A DNA stretch of 64,000 bases from the NCBI RefSeq assembly GCF_900117425.1, contig NZ_FPEH01000014.1, positions 1 to 64,000 of the forward strand, given 5' to 3'. This DNA is from Novosphingobium sp. NDB2Meth1 (GTDB taxonomy: Bacteria > Pseudomonadota > Alphaproteobacteria > Sphingomonadales > Sphingomonadaceae). How positions within the stretch are numbered: the stretch's first letter is position 1; each line of letters begins with the position of its first letter. The notes under the pieces were generated by a model. It did not search any database, had not been told where the DNA came from, and worked only from the letters and a program-made list of their open reading frames with translations. The position numbers and the translations under genes were made by a program. This document shows, piece by piece, positions 7,845 to 17,177 of this stretch.

Positions 7845-8516
7845 TCAGGCGTTGACGTCGGCGTAGTGCGACGGCGGCTGGATCACGTCCATGCGTTCGG
7901 TGAGGAGCGGGCGGAAGCTGGGGCGGCTCTTGAACACCGAGTACCAGCTGGCGGCCTGTTCGTGCAGCGACCAGTCGATCCCGCCGAGGTAGTCCGCGAC
8001 CGAGATCTGCGCGGCGGCGGCGAGATCGGCGAGGCTCATCGTGGAGCCGGCGAGCCAGGGGCGGTTATCGATCAGATAGTCGATGTAGTAGAGGTGCTCG
8101 TTGGCGAGGCGCATCGCATCGCGCAAGATCCGGGAGTCAGGCGACTGGCGGTAGACGAGGCGCTTCTTCATGCGCTCTTCGAGCAGCGGCTGGGTGACGG
8201 CGGCATAGAAGTTTTCATCGAACATCGCGACGAGGCGGCGGATTTCGGCGCGGCCGACCGCCGTGCCATTGATCATCGGCGCCTTGTCGACCGTTTCCTC
8301 GAAATATTCGCAGATCGCGCGGCTGTCGGCGAGGGTGATCTGCTTTTGCGGGTTGTGCAGCACCGGGGTGCGCCCGGCGTGGTTGAGCATCTGGAACGCC
8401 TCGCGGTGCTCCCACGGGTTCTCGCGGATGAGTTCGTAGGGCACGCCCTTTTCGGCGAGGAGCAGGCGCACCTTGCGGCTGAACGGGCACAGCGGGAATT
8501 GGTAGATCTGCCACAT
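7845..8516 (-). CDS. fzlA: Glutathione S-transferase-fold protein, FzlA-like
   Basis: A 223-aa GST-fold protein: thioredoxin-like N domain with CPFSRKVRLLLAEKG, an all-alpha C domain (SLADLAAAAQISVADYLG), and a C-terminal tail PPSHYADVNA. The combination with this tail recalls alphaproteobacterial FzlA, which binds FtsZ and helps activate septal wall synthesis in Caulobacter; the conserved tail is the part linked to that role. FzlA proteins do not bind glutathione detectably. A plain GST remains possible. Divergent from the ABC-F gene with 122 bases between. Confidence 0.65.
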   Translation of the reverse strand: MWQIYQFPLCPFSRKVRLLLAEKGVPYELIRENPWEHREAFQMLNHAGRTPVLHNPQKQITLADSRAICEYFEETVDKAPMINGTAVGRAEIRRLVAMFDENFYAAVTQPLLEERMKKRLVYRQSPDSRILRDAMRLANEHLYYIDYLIDNRPWLAGSTMSLADLAAAAQISVADYLGGIDWSLHEQAASWYSVFKSRPSFRPLLTERMDVIQPPSHYADVNA

Positions 8517-8638
8517 GGTTCGTCTGCATGGACGAAGGGGGGGCGCGAAGTCCAGTGCGGGCGGGTGCGGGAGGGCTGATTTTCCGGAGGATTGTTGGCG
8601 GCTTTCGCGGCGGGCGCTGCCCTGCTAGGGGCGCGCGC

Positions 8639-10504
8639 ATGTTGACAATTCAGGGCCTCACCGTGCGGCTGGGCGGGCGCACCATTCTCGACCGCGCCTC
8701 CGCGACGATCCAGCCGGGCTCCAAGGTGGGGCTGATCGGCCGCAACGGCGCGGGCAAATCGACGCTGATGAAGGCGATCATCGGCGAGATCGAGCCGGAT
8801 GAGGGCGGGATCGAGATGCCCAAGCGGATGCGGCTTGGCTATATCGCGCAGTCCGCCCCTGCGGGTTCGGCGACGCCGTTCGAGACGGTGCTGGCGGCCG
8901 ATACCGAGCGCGCCGCGCTGATGGCGGAAACGGAGACCTGCGAGGACCCGGACCGGCTGGCCGAGCTATACGACCGGCTGATCGCCATTGACGCCTATAC
9001 GGCGGACGCGCGGGCGGCGCGGATCCTGATCGGGCTGGGCTTCGACGAGGCGATGCAGGCGATGCCGCTCGACAGCTTTTCGGGCGGGTGGAAGATGCGC
9101 GTGGCGCTGGCTTCGCTGCTGTTTTCCGCACCCGACCTGCTGCTGCTCGACGAGCCCTCGAACCACCTCGATCTGGAAGCGACGCTGTGGCTGGAGAACT
9201 TCCTCCAGAACTATCCCGGCACGATCGTGGTGATCAGCCACGAGCGCGATCTGCTCAACAACGTGGTCGACACGATCCTCCATTTGCAGGGCGGGAAGAT
9301 CGCGCTCTATGCGGGCGGCTATGATGCGTTCGAGCGCCAGCGGGCCGAGCGTGCGGCGCAGATTGCCGCTGCGAAGGCTGCGCAGGATGCGCAGAGGAAG
9401 AAGCTGGCGGACTATGTGGCGCGCAATTCGGCGCGCGCCTCGACCGCAAAGCAGGCCCAGTCGCGCGCCAAGATGCTGGCGAAGATGCAGCCGGTGACGG
9501 CGATGCTCGAGGACCCTTCGCTGAGCTTTGATTTTCCCGATCCCGACGAACTGCGGCCGCCGCTGATCACGCTGGATCTGGCGGCGACGGGCTATGTGGC
9601 GGAGAAGCCGATCCTGCGGCGGCTCAACTTGCGCATCGATCCCGATGACCGGATCGCGATGCTGGGTCGCAACGGCAACGGCAAGACTACCTTGGCGCGG
9701 CTGCTGGCGGGGCAGCTGGCGGCGAGCGAGGGCGGGATGACGGCCTCGGGCAAGCTCAAGATCGGCTACTTCACACAGTATCAGGTGGAGGAACTGCCGG
9801 CGGATTCGACGCCGCTGGAACTGATGACGCGGGCGATGCCGGGCAAGACCCCGGCGGCGGTGCGCGCGCAGCTGGGGCGGTTCGGCTTTTCAGGGCCGCG
9901 CGCCGAATCGCAGACCGCGACGCTTTCGGGCGGCGAGCGCGCGCGGCTGGCGCTGGCGCTGGTAACGCGCGATGCGCCGCATCTCCTGATCCTCGACGAA
10001 CCGACCAACCACCTCGACGTCGATGCGCGCGAGGCGCTGGTGCAGGCGCTGAATGACTATGCCGGCGCAGTGATCCTCATCAGCCACGACCGGCACATGG
10101 TGGAACTGACGGCGGACCGGCTGGTGCTGGTCGATGGCGGGACGGCGCAGGACTATCCCGGCAGCATCGAAGACTACATCGACTTCGTGCTCGGGCGGAA
10201 CCAGCCCAAGGCGGATGCGGGCAAGGGCGCCACAAGCAAGCCGAAAGGCGGGGCCAAGAGCCGCGAGGAGATGAAGGCGCTGCAGAAGGCGGTCAGCGAG
10301 GCTGAAGCCGCGGTCGGCAAGGCCGAGGCGCGGCTGGCGGCGATCGATGCGGCGATGGCGGGCTCGGGCAAACCGGCGGCGGACCTCGCCGGGCTGGGCA
10401 TGGCCGAACTGGGGCGCCAGCGGCGCGAGGTGGCAGATCAGCTGGAAGCGGCGGAAGCGCGCTGGATGGAAGCGGGCGAGGCGCTCGACGCCTTCATGAA
10501 CTGA
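8639..10504 (+). CDS. ABC-F family ATPase (ribosome-associated type)
   Basis: A 621-aa soluble protein with two ATP-binding cassettes and no membrane domain. Walker A motifs are GRNGAGKST (residues 34-42) and GRNGNGKTT in the second half. Signatures are FSGGWKMR and LSGGERAR; Walker B motifs are LLLLDEPSNHLD and LLILDEPTNHLD. A linker rich in Ala/Gln/Lys separates them, and a charged coiled-coil tail (about 560-621) follows. The family acts on translating ribosomes; the subgroup looks closest to YheS/Uup-like. ATG 8639 was chosen because homology starts at MLTIQGLTVRLGG; upstream codons are unlikely. It overlaps the convergent ParA gene by 11 bases. Confidence 0.88.
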   Translation: MLTIQGLTVRLGGRTILDRASATIQPGSKVGLIGRNGAGKSTLMKAIIGEIEPDEGGIEMPKRMRLGYIAQSAPAGSATPFETVLAADTERAALMAETETCEDPDRLAELYDRLIAIDAYTADARAARILIGLGFDEAMQAMPLDSFSGGWKMRVALASLLFSAPDLLLLDEPSNHLDLEATLWLENFLQNYPGTIVVISHERDLLNNVVDTILHLQGGKIALYAGGYDAFERQRAERAAQIAAAKAAQDAQRKKLADYVARNSARASTAKQAQSRAKMLAKMQPVTAMLEDPSLSFDFPDPDELRPPLITLDLAATGYVAEKPILRRLNLRIDPDDRIAMLGRNGNGKTTLARLLAGQLAASEGGMTASGKLKIGYFTQYQVEELPADSTPLELMTRAMPGKTPAAVRAQLGRFGFSGPRAESQTATLSGGERARLALALVTRDAPHLLILDEPTNHLDVDAREALVQALNDYAGAVILISHDRHMVELTADRLVLVDGGTAQDYPGSIEDYIDFVLGRNQPKADAGKGATSKPKGGAKSREEMKALQKAVSEAEAAVGKAEARLAAIDAAMAGSGKPAADLAGLGMAELGRQRREVADQLEAAEARWMEAGEALDAFMN

Positions 10505-11258
10505 GAGATGCCTGCCCTAGCGAGGCCTGCATCGTCAGCTTGGCTTCGATCCCGTCCCACAGCTTCTGCAGGCGGGCGTTGACGTCGCTGGCGGCGGCAA
10601 ATGTGCCGAGCGGGGCACGGCGGGCGGCGGTCTGCTCGATCGCGCTCGCCATCGGGATCACCGGCCAGCCGGCAGCAAAGCCCGACAGTACATCGCGGTG
10701 CAGCTTGCGGCGCGCGTCATACATTGAAAGCACCGGCAGGATCGGCGGATGGCGCGGGTGGTTGGCGAGGATCTCCGCCTGGATCATCGGCAGCGCGCGG
10801 GCGGACAGCGGCGAGGGTGGCAGCGGCACGATGAGCAGATCTGCGGCGGCGAAGACCTGCTCGCTGATCTCGTTGAGCGCGGGCGGGCAATCGATCACGA
10901 TGCGCTCGTAGTCATCCGAGAGCGCGGCAGCAGTGCGCGCCATGCGTTTGCGCTTGCCGATCCGGGCGAGCGTGGCGGGCAAGCTGCGCATGCTGTCATC
11001 GGCCTGCAGCACGGCAAGGCCGGGATAGCGCGAAGGGACGATCAGATCGCTTTGCTTGCTGTCCTTGCGGAAGATTGACGCGGCATCGCTTTCGGCGCGG
11101 TCGGGCAGGCCGAGCAGCCAGCCCGCACCCCCCTGCGGATCGAGATCCCAGAGCAGGGTGGAATGGCCGGACAGCGCCGCCGAACGCCACGCCATGTCGA
11201 CCGCGAGGGTGGTTTTCCCGACGCCGCCCTTGACGCTGTAGACTGCGATGACCGCCAT
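10494..11258 (-). CDS. ParA/MinD-family ATPase
   Basis: A 254-aa protein beginning MAVIAVYSVKGGVGKTT, the deviant Walker A of ParA/MinD proteins, followed by LLWDLDPQGGAGWL and IVIDCPPALNEI. No N-terminal HTH, so it is a short ParA rather than a plasmid ParA. It follows the chemotaxis genes on the same strand with no opposing gene between, so it may help position chemosensory arrays or flagella, as ParC does in Vibrio; that is inference. No parB-like partner is adjacent. ATG 11258 chosen; the earlier in-frame codon adds an unrelated stretch. Confidence 0.8.
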   Translation of the reverse strand: MAVIAVYSVKGGVGKTTLAVDMAWRSAALSGHSTLLWDLDPQGGAGWLLGLPDRAESDAASIFRKDSKQSDLIVPSRYPGLAVLQADDSMRSLPATLARIGKRKRMARTAAALSDDYERIVIDCPPALNEISEQVFAAADLLIVPLPPSPLSARALPMIQAEILANHPRHPPILPVLSMYDARRKLHRDVLSGFAAGWPVIPMASAIEQTAARRAPLGTFAAASDVNARLQKLWDGIEAKLTMQASLGQASLSS

Positions 11259-11375
11259 TGCTCCCGCCGTTCGTTGATCTCGCGGCATTGTGAACAATCG
11301 AGCGGGAATGGCAACCTGCGCGCCAGCCCCGGTCCCGACATGGATGGTCCCGCCATGGGACGCCGGTCCCGCCCG

Positions 11376-11657
11376 TCAGCGCAGCAACCGCATCCTTTCG
11401 CGCAGGATATCAAGACCGATGCGTTCGACCTCGGTTTCGAGGCAGTCTGCATGGAGCAGCGTGGCGAGGCTGCGCTGCTTCTGGGCAATCATGTCGATCG
11501 CCTGCAGGCTGTCCATGTGGCGCATCGCGACGTCCATATCACCGCAGAGCGAGGCACCGAGTGCTTCGACTTCATGGGACAATTCCTCGAGCACCAGCGC
11601 GATCTGCCGGTGCGATGCGGTGTTGGCGGGGGGGCCTGAAGCCACGGGGGAGGCCAT
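11376..11657 (-). CDS. Small helical protein at the end of the chemotaxis operon
   Basis: A 93-aa protein I do not recognise. From residue 18 it is predicted almost entirely helical (IALVLEELSHEVEALGASLC, AMRHMDSLQAIDMIAQKQRS). AAGGA sits 10 bases before ATG 11657, and it follows cheW on the same strand after 36 bases, so it is probably translated and part of the che operon. Shape and place would fit a small chemotaxis accessory protein, but no domain proves that. Confidence 0.6.
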   Translation of the reverse strand: MASPVASGPPANTASHRQIALVLEELSHEVEALGASLCGDMDVAMRHMDSLQAIDMIAQKQRSLATLLHADCLETEVERIGLDILRERMRLLR

Positions 11658-11693
11658 TGCGGCGGGTTCCTTGATGCGAAAGTGAGTGCAGGA

Positions 11694-12137
11694 TCAGGCG
11701 GCAGCGGCGAGCTGCGCCCCGTCGCTCAAGGCGAAAAGGTTGAGGACCATCACCATCTTGTCCTCGATCGCGGCGAGGCCTTCGAGGAAGGGCACCACGC
11801 TATCGTTGCCGACGCCCGGGGGCGGCGCCTGCAGCGTCTGATCGGGCACGGTGACGATGTCGCTCACCGAATCGACGATCCAGCCGCCGACCTGCTGGCC
11901 CAGCTGCGTGACGATGATCGCGTGGCGCGGGGTCGGCTCGGTCGCGCGCCAGCCGAGGCGGGCGGCGAGATCGACGACGGGCAGCACGGTGCCGCGCAAG
12001 TTGACAACGCCCGCGACATAGTGCGGCACACGTGGCAGGCGTGTGGTCGGCGTCCAGGCGCGGATTTCGCGGATCGACATGATGTCGAGTCCGAAGACCT
12101 GGCCCTCGACCTCGAAAGTGATCAGCTCGCGGATCAT
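11694..12137 (-). CDS. cheW: Chemotaxis adaptor CheW
   Basis: A 147-aa single-domain CheW that would join CheA to chemoreceptors in polar arrays. It starts MIRELITFEVEGQVFGLDI and contains IREIRAWTPTTRLPRVPHYVAG and VVNLRGTVLPVVDLAARLG, the standard landmarks of the two beta-barrel subdomains. ATG 12137 chosen since the fold begins here. Sits between cheY and the small helical gene. No methyl-accepting receptor gene is in the window, so the partners are encoded elsewhere. Confidence 0.93.
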   Translation of the reverse strand: MIRELITFEVEGQVFGLDIMSIREIRAWTPTTRLPRVPHYVAGVVNLRGTVLPVVDLAARLGWRATEPTPRHAIIVTQLGQQVGGWIVDSVSDIVTVPDQTLQAPPPGVGNDSVVPFLEGLAAIEDKMVMVLNLFALSDGAQLAAAA

Positions 12138-12165
12138 CGTATGGGTTCCTTGGGGCAGGAGGAAA

Positions 12166-12537
12166 TCAGTGCGTGACGCGGCGCACGGCGGCGACGAGCT
12201 TGGCGGCATCGAAGGGCTTGACGATCCAGCCGGTCGCTCCGGCCTCGCGGGCGCGGGCCTTCTTCTCGTCCGAGCTTTCGGTGGTGAGCACCAGAATCGG
12301 CCGGTCGCGGTGGCGGGTGCCCTCGCGCAGGCGCTCGATCAGGCCGAACCCGTCGAGGCGCGGCATGTTGATGTCGGTGATCACCACGTCGACTTCGTTG
12401 AGCGCGAGCCAGTCGAGCGCGGCGAGGCCGTCTTCGGCCTGCGCCACTTCGAAGCCTTGTGTCGAAAGAGCGTGGTTGAGGAGCGCCCGCATGCTCGGGC
12501 TGTCGTCTACAGTCAGGATTCGGGTGGTCTGGGTCAT
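12166..12537 (-). CDS. cheY: Chemotaxis response regulator CheY
   Basis: A 123-aa stand-alone receiver. Acidic pocket DD at 11-12, phospho-acceptor D55 (VVITDINMP), switch Thr in LVLTTES and the conserved Lys in WIVKPFD are all present. Phosphorylated by CheA, it would act at the motor switch; but the FliM here has no usual N-terminal CheY-binding peptide, so binding may go through FliN or the FliM body. ATG 12537 is preferred over a codon seven residues upstream because homologues begin close to TRILTVDDS. Confidence 0.92.
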   Translation of the reverse strand: MTQTTRILTVDDSPSMRALLNHALSTQGFEVAQAEDGLAALDWLALNEVDVVITDINMPRLDGFGLIERLREGTRHRDRPILVLTTESSDEKKARAREAGATGWIVKPFDAAKLVAAVRRVTH

Positions 12538-12558
12538 CGTGGGGCTCGCTTGTTGCAA

Positions 12559-13122
12559 TCAGAACAGTTCGACATCGCCGGACGCGATGGCCGGGCGGGT
12601 GGTGGGTTTGACCGGCGGCGCGAGGCGATCCTCGACCGTGCGGCAGCGGATCTGGCCTGAGGCCGGGCGGAAATCGACACGGCGGGCGCTGGTGCCGCCA
12701 AGGTCCTCGCGCATGACCATGATGCCTTCGCGCTTGAGGAAGGCCTGCGCGAACTCGGCATTGGCGGTGCCGATGCGCATCATGTTGCGGTTGACGTTGG
12801 CGCCGCCGTAGAGATGCGCGCGCAGCCGCGATTTGCGTGCGCCCATGCCGAGCATCTGGTTGACCAGCAGCTCCATCAGATAAACGCCGTAGTGCTCGTC
12901 GATGGTGGTCGTGGCGGCAAGGCCGGCGGGCGGCTCGGATAGCAGGAAGTGGTTCATGCCGCCAACCCGCGCTTCGGGATCATAGAGGCACGAGGCGACG
13001 CAGCTGCCGAGCACGGTCGAGAATTCGATTGTGGCGTCATTGCTGACCAGCGCCTGACCTTGCATGACGGTCACGCGTTCGATCGGACGTTCGAGGCTTC
13101 CAAGGATGCGGCGTTCGAACAT
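12559..13122 (-). CDS. cheD: Chemoreceptor glutamine deamidase CheD
   Basis: A 187-aa CheD. The catalytic Cys lies in VLGSCVASCLYD and the His in GMNHFLL, followed by YGVYLMELLVNQML, LYGGANV and IGTANAEFAQAFL, all family landmarks. It deamidates receptor glutamines to adjust sensitivity. ATG 13122 places it five bases after the cheB stop; a longer reading in this frame is only the cheB shadow. The last 30 residues are a variable tail. Confidence 0.92.
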   Translation of the reverse strand: MFERRILGSLERPIERVTVMQGQALVSNDATIEFSTVLGSCVASCLYDPEARVGGMNHFLLSEPPAGLAATTTIDEHYGVYLMELLVNQMLGMGARKSRLRAHLYGGANVNRNMMRIGTANAEFAQAFLKREGIMVMREDLGGTSARRVDFRPASGQIRCRTVEDRLAPPVKPTTRPAIASGDVELF

Positions 13123-13126
13123 CGGA

Positions 13127-14185
13127 TCAGGCCGCCTTGCTGAAGGCGTGGCGGGCAATCGTGCCGATCGGCGCGACGACCCCGGCGGCGCCAAGCGCGA
13201 TCGCGGCGCGCGGCATGCCGAACACGGTGCACGTCGCCTCATCCTGCGCGATGGTGCGCGCGCCGGTCCGGGCAAGGGCAAGCAGGCCTTCGGCGCCGTC
13301 GGTGCCCATGCCGGTGAGGAGGATGCCGACTGCGCCCGCGCCGACCACTTCGGCGACCGAGTGGAACAGCACATCGACGCTGGGAAGGTGGCCGGAAACC
13401 GGCTCGCCCCGGCGCAGGCGCTGGTAGAGATGGCCGCTGCGGCCGCCGACGGAGAAATGGCGGTCGTCGCCCGGCGCGATGTAGACGTGGCCTTCAAGCA
13501 GCGGCAGATCAGGCTCCGCAATCACGATCTTCGGCGGACACGACTGGTCGAGCGTACGCGCGACGGCGGGCGCGAAGCGCGCGGAAATGTGCTGGACGAC
13601 GACGGTTGGAGGGCAGTCCGCCGGAAAGCCGCCGAGCAGGACCTGCAGCGCTTCGACGCCGCCGGTCGAGGAACCGATGGCGATCAGACGGGGGCGCTCG
13701 ACCAGGGTGGGGCTGCGCGGTGCGGTTGAGGTGCGCGGCGGAGTGGGTGGCGGCGGGGCAGGACGCGTGACGAAGCGAACCTTGGAGGCATCGCGGATAA
13801 GGTCCGCCAGCTTGCCCTGATCGTCGAACGAGTAGCTGCCGGCACCTTCGCTCTTGGCGTAGCAACTGACCGCACCGATCGCGAGCGCGCGCGCGGTGGT
13901 TTCGGCGCCTTCGTGGGTCGAGCCGGAGACGACGATGACGGGCGTGGGGCGCAGCGCCATGATCTTTTCAAGGAAATCGAGCCCGTTCATGCCAGGCATC
14001 TCGACATCGAGCGTGACGACATCGGGATCGAGTTCGCGGATCATCTGGCGGCCTTCCGCCGCATTGGCTGCGGCGCCGACGACGACGATATCCTCCTCGC
14101 GCTCGAACCGGGCCTGCAGGATCGCGCGCATCGTCGGCGAATCCTCGACGATGACGACCCGGATTGGCTTGCTCACTCGGCTCAT
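13127..14185 (-). CDS. cheB: Chemotaxis methylesterase/deamidase CheB
   Basis: A 352-aa two-domain protein: receiver (about 8-125, acceptor Asp in TLDVEMPG), Pro-rich linker (about 148-165) and methylesterase domain. The catalytic triad is complete: Ser in IGSSTGG, His in VVVQHISARF, Asp in LTGMGTDGAEG. It removes receptor methyl groups when phosphorylated by CheA. Overlaps cheR in an ATGA. A second CheB-like protein at 17.6 kb lacks the His, so this is the working enzyme. Confidence 0.95.
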   Translation of the reverse strand: MSRVSKPIRVVIVEDSPTMRAILQARFEREEDIVVVGAAANAAEGRQMIRELDPDVVTLDVEMPGMNGLDFLEKIMALRPTPVIVVSGSTHEGAETTARALAIGAVSCYAKSEGAGSYSFDDQGKLADLIRDASKVRFVTRPAPPPPTPPRTSTAPRSPTLVERPRLIAIGSSTGGVEALQVLLGGFPADCPPTVVVQHISARFAPAVARTLDQSCPPKIVIAEPDLPLLEGHVYIAPGDDRHFSVGGRSGHLYQRLRRGEPVSGHLPSVDVLFHSVAEVVGAGAVGILLTGMGTDGAEGLLALARTGARTIAQDEATCTVFGMPRAAIALGAAGVVAPIGTIARHAFSKAA

Positions 14186-15051
14186 GCCTCGCTCCGACGG
14201 TAGATGGTGGGGCCCGCGGTGGCGAGCATCTGGAGCGCCGGGCCGGTCACGCGTTCGCTGTGGCCGACATAGAGCCAGCCGCCGGGCACCAGCGCCTCGG
14301 CAAAGCGCGCGACGAGGCGCTCCTTGGTGGGATTGTCGAAATAGATCATCACGTTGCGGCAGAAGATTACGTCGAACTGGCCCTGCATCGGCCAGGGGCC
14401 ATGCAGGTTGAGCGTACGGAACCGTGCCAGCGACCGGACCGTGGGCGCGATCTCCACTTCGTCACCGGCAGGCACGGTCCAGGTGCGCGAAAGGGCCTCC
14501 GGCACGACCTTCAGCTCCTCGCTGCGATAGCGGGCGGCTTCGGCCTTGCGCAGCGCGTGGGCGGCGATGTCGCTGGCGAGCAGGCGCACGTCACCGCGCG
14601 CGATGCGTTCGCCCGCGGTGCGGTCCGGCCCAAGCAGGGTCATCAGCAGCGACCAGGTTTCCTCGCCGCTCGAGCTGCCGGCGGACCACAGGCGCACTTT
14701 GCCGCCGCGCGCGAGGTTGTCGACGAGGCCGGGGCGGACCTGGCTGGCGAAGTGCTCGAAGTGATGCGCCTCGCGGTAGAAGAACGTGTGGTTGGTGGTC
14801 AGCGCCATGATCGCGCGGTTGCGCTCGGCGGCATCCTCGCGGATGCGCAGGATGTACGAACTGAACGTGGCGCAACCGGAATCGCGCACCAGCGGGGCGA
14901 GACGCGAATAGACCAGCATCGCCTTGCCCTCGGCCAGCACGATTCCCGCCTCGGCATGCGCGATCGCGCTCACCGCGGCGAAGTCGTCCGCGCTGTAGAC
15001 GCCGGGGCTGATGCCCGGCAGCGTCTCGGCAGGGGCGAGCATGGCGCTCAT
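14182..15051 (-). CDS. cheR: Chemoreceptor methyltransferase CheR
   Basis: A 289-aa protein. The N-terminal helical domain is followed by an AdoMet-binding domain with LWSAGSSSGEETWSL (motif I) and FDVIFCRNVMIYFD (motif IV region), typical CheR. ALTTNHTFFYREAHHF is the classic loop near residue 85-100. It methylates receptor glutamates for adaptation, opposing CheB. Starts within the cheA stop (ATGA) and ends the same way with cheB, so translation is coupled through cheA-cheR-cheB. Confidence 0.95.
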   Translation of the reverse strand: MSAMLAPAETLPGISPGVYSADDFAAVSAIAHAEAGIVLAEGKAMLVYSRLAPLVRDSGCATFSSYILRIREDAAERNRAIMALTTNHTFFYREAHHFEHFASQVRPGLVDNLARGGKVRLWSAGSSSGEETWSLLMTLLGPDRTAGERIARGDVRLLASDIAAHALRKAEAARYRSEELKVVPEALSRTWTVPAGDEVEIAPTVRSLARFRTLNLHGPWPMQGQFDVIFCRNVMIYFDNPTKERLVARFAEALVPGGWLYVGHSERVTGPALQMLATAGPTIYRRSEA

Positions 15052-17177
15052 GCAGCTTCCGCCAGCGAGGGGCCGGACAGGGACTGGCCGGAAAGGCTGC
15101 GCGCGACGAGGCTGTCGACATCGACGATGAGCGCGACCATGCCATCGCCAAGGATCGTGGCGCCGGAGACGCCTTCGACCGAGCGGTAATGCGTATCGAG
15201 GCTCTTGATCACGACCTGGCGCTGATCGCAGATGGCATCGACAAGCAGCGCGGCGCGCCCGGCGCCTTCGGTCTCGACCACGATGAGCACGCCTTCATGC
15301 GCCTGCTCGATGGCGCCCTGCGCGCCGACGGCGGCGTGGAGCGGGAGCACCGGGATGAACTTGCCGCGCACATTGATCATCGCGCGGTGGGCGCCGAGGC
15401 CCTGCACTTCTTCCTTGGTGGGGCGGAGGCTTTCGACGACGTTGGCTAGCGGGACAACCAGGGTCTGATCGCCCACATTGACGACCATGCCGTCCGAGAT
15501 GGCGAGGGTGAGCGGCAGCGTGAGCGTGAAGGTGGTGCCGCTGCCGGGTTCGCTGTCGATAGTGATGCGGCCGCCGAGTTCCTTCACGTTCTGGCGGACG
15601 ACATCCATGCCGACGCCGCGGCCGGAGATGTTCGAGACCTGCTGCGCGGTGGAGAAACCGGGCGCGAAGATCAGGTGGTCGATCTCCTCCTTCGAAAGCT
15701 GCGCATCGGCTGCGATCAGGCCCTTTTCGACGGCCTTGGCAAAGACGCGGTCGCGGTTGATGCCCGCGCCGTCGTCGGCAATGCGGATGAGGATGCGGCC
15801 CGAGCGGTGCTCGGCGGACAGGGTGAGTGTGCCTTCGGCGGGCTTGCCCGCGGCAATGCGCGTCTCGGCGCTTTCAATGCCGTGGTCGACCGCGTTGCGG
15901 ATGAGGTGGGTGAGCGGTTCGCCGAGGCGTTCGATCACGGTCTTGTCGAGTTCGGTGCTTTCGCCCGACACTTCGAGGCGGACGTGCTTGCCGGTGCTGG
16001 CGGTGAGTTCACGCAGGATACGCGGCACGCGGCTGAACACCGAGCCGATCGGCTGGGCGCGGATCGACATGGCCGATTCCTGGATGTCGCGCGTCAGGCC
16101 TTCGAGGATCGTGAGCTCTTCCTTCACCGCGAGGCCATCGCCGGCGAGGCGCTGCGCCATCATTGCCTGCGCGATGACGAGTTCGCCGACTGCGTCGATC
16201 AGCTTGTCGAGCTTGCCGAGTTCGATGCGTATCGACTGGCCGAGCGCGGGGGGCGCCGGCGGAGCAGCAGCAGGCGCCGGTGCGGCTGCTGCAGCGACGG
16301 CGGGTGCGGCGGCGGCTGGCGCGGCAACAGGTGCGGGCGCAGGCGCGGGCCGGACTGGCGGCATCGGCGCGTCGCCCCCCACGGCGAGGCCGCAGTCGTC
16401 GCCGACAAATTCGAAGATCTCGCGCGCTGTGCCCTCGCTGACATCGGCGTCGAGCGCGAACGTCCAGCCAAGGTAGCCGGTGCCGGGATCGAGCGTATCG
16501 AGCAGCGGGACGCTGCCGCAATCGCATTCGATGCAGCGCGCGCCGAGGCCGGCCAGTTCGCGCAGGAGGAGCAGCGGCTCGCCGCCGTTCCGCATGGCGC
16601 CGGCGTGGGGGCGGACCTTGAGCAGCCAAGAAGGCGCGGGGGCGGGAGCGGGTTCAGGCTCGGGCGCTCCCATCGCGCCGGTGATGTCATCGAGCATGGC
16701 ATCGAAGTCGAAGGGATCGCTGCCTTCTTCCTCCACGGAGGGAGCTGCCGGCGCAGCGGCGACCGGGGCGGGGACAGCCGGAGCTGGCGCAGTTCCCGCG
16801 TTGGCGGCCTGCGCGGCAGTCAGTTCGGCGAGCAGGCCCACGTCATTGGGCACGTCGACAAGCCCGCGCGCGGCGCCAACGTGATCGCTCAGCGTATCAA
16901 GCGCGCGCAGGAGGAGATCGACGAGCGGCTCGGTGATCGGCACCGCGCCTTCGCGCACGTCGGAAAGCAGCGTCTCGAACGTATGGGTGAATGCCTGCAG
17001 CGCGACATAGCCGAAGGCGCCTGCGCCGCCCTTGATCGAATGGACGGCGCGAAACACGGCGTTGACCGTATCGCTGTCCTGGGTGCCGGCCTTGCAGGCA
17101 GCGAGCCCGCTTTCGGCCGCCGCCAGCGATTCCTCGCACTCGGCAAAGAAGATGGCCTGGATTTCTTCGGCGTTCAT
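15048..17177 (-). CDS. cheA: Chemotaxis histidine kinase CheA
   Basis: A 709-aa CheA. The Hpt domain carries phospho-His H46 (AVHSIKGGAGAFG). A Pro/Ala-rich linker follows, then a P2-like region, another low-complexity Pro/Ala stretch (about 260-310), the dimerisation helices (about 315-370), the ATPase with N box HLIRNAVDHGIE, G1 DDGAGINRD and G2 GRGVGMDVV, and a CheW-like domain at the C terminus. It would phosphorylate CheY, CheB and possibly the divergent CheB-like protein. ATG 17177 overlaps the STAS gene stop. Confidence 0.95.
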   Translation of the reverse strand: MNAEEIQAIFFAECEESLAAAESGLAACKAGTQDSDTVNAVFRAVHSIKGGAGAFGYVALQAFTHTFETLLSDVREGAVPITEPLVDLLLRALDTLSDHVGAARGLVDVPNDVGLLAELTAAQAANAGTAPAPAVPAPVAAAPAAPSVEEEGSDPFDFDAMLDDITGAMGAPEPEPAPAPAPSWLLKVRPHAGAMRNGGEPLLLLRELAGLGARCIECDCGSVPLLDTLDPGTGYLGWTFALDADVSEGTAREIFEFVGDDCGLAVGGDAPMPPVRPAPAPAPVAAPAAAAPAVAAAAAPAPAAAPPAPPALGQSIRIELGKLDKLIDAVGELVIAQAMMAQRLAGDGLAVKEELTILEGLTRDIQESAMSIRAQPIGSVFSRVPRILRELTASTGKHVRLEVSGESTELDKTVIERLGEPLTHLIRNAVDHGIESAETRIAAGKPAEGTLTLSAEHRSGRILIRIADDGAGINRDRVFAKAVEKGLIAADAQLSKEEIDHLIFAPGFSTAQQVSNISGRGVGMDVVRQNVKELGGRITIDSEPGSGTTFTLTLPLTLAISDGMVVNVGDQTLVVPLANVVESLRPTKEEVQGLGAHRAMINVRGKFIPVLPLHAAVGAQGAIEQAHEGVLIVVETEGAGRAALLVDAICDQRQVVIKSLDTHYRSVEGVSGATILGDGMVALIVDVDSLVARSLSGQSLSGPSLAEAA

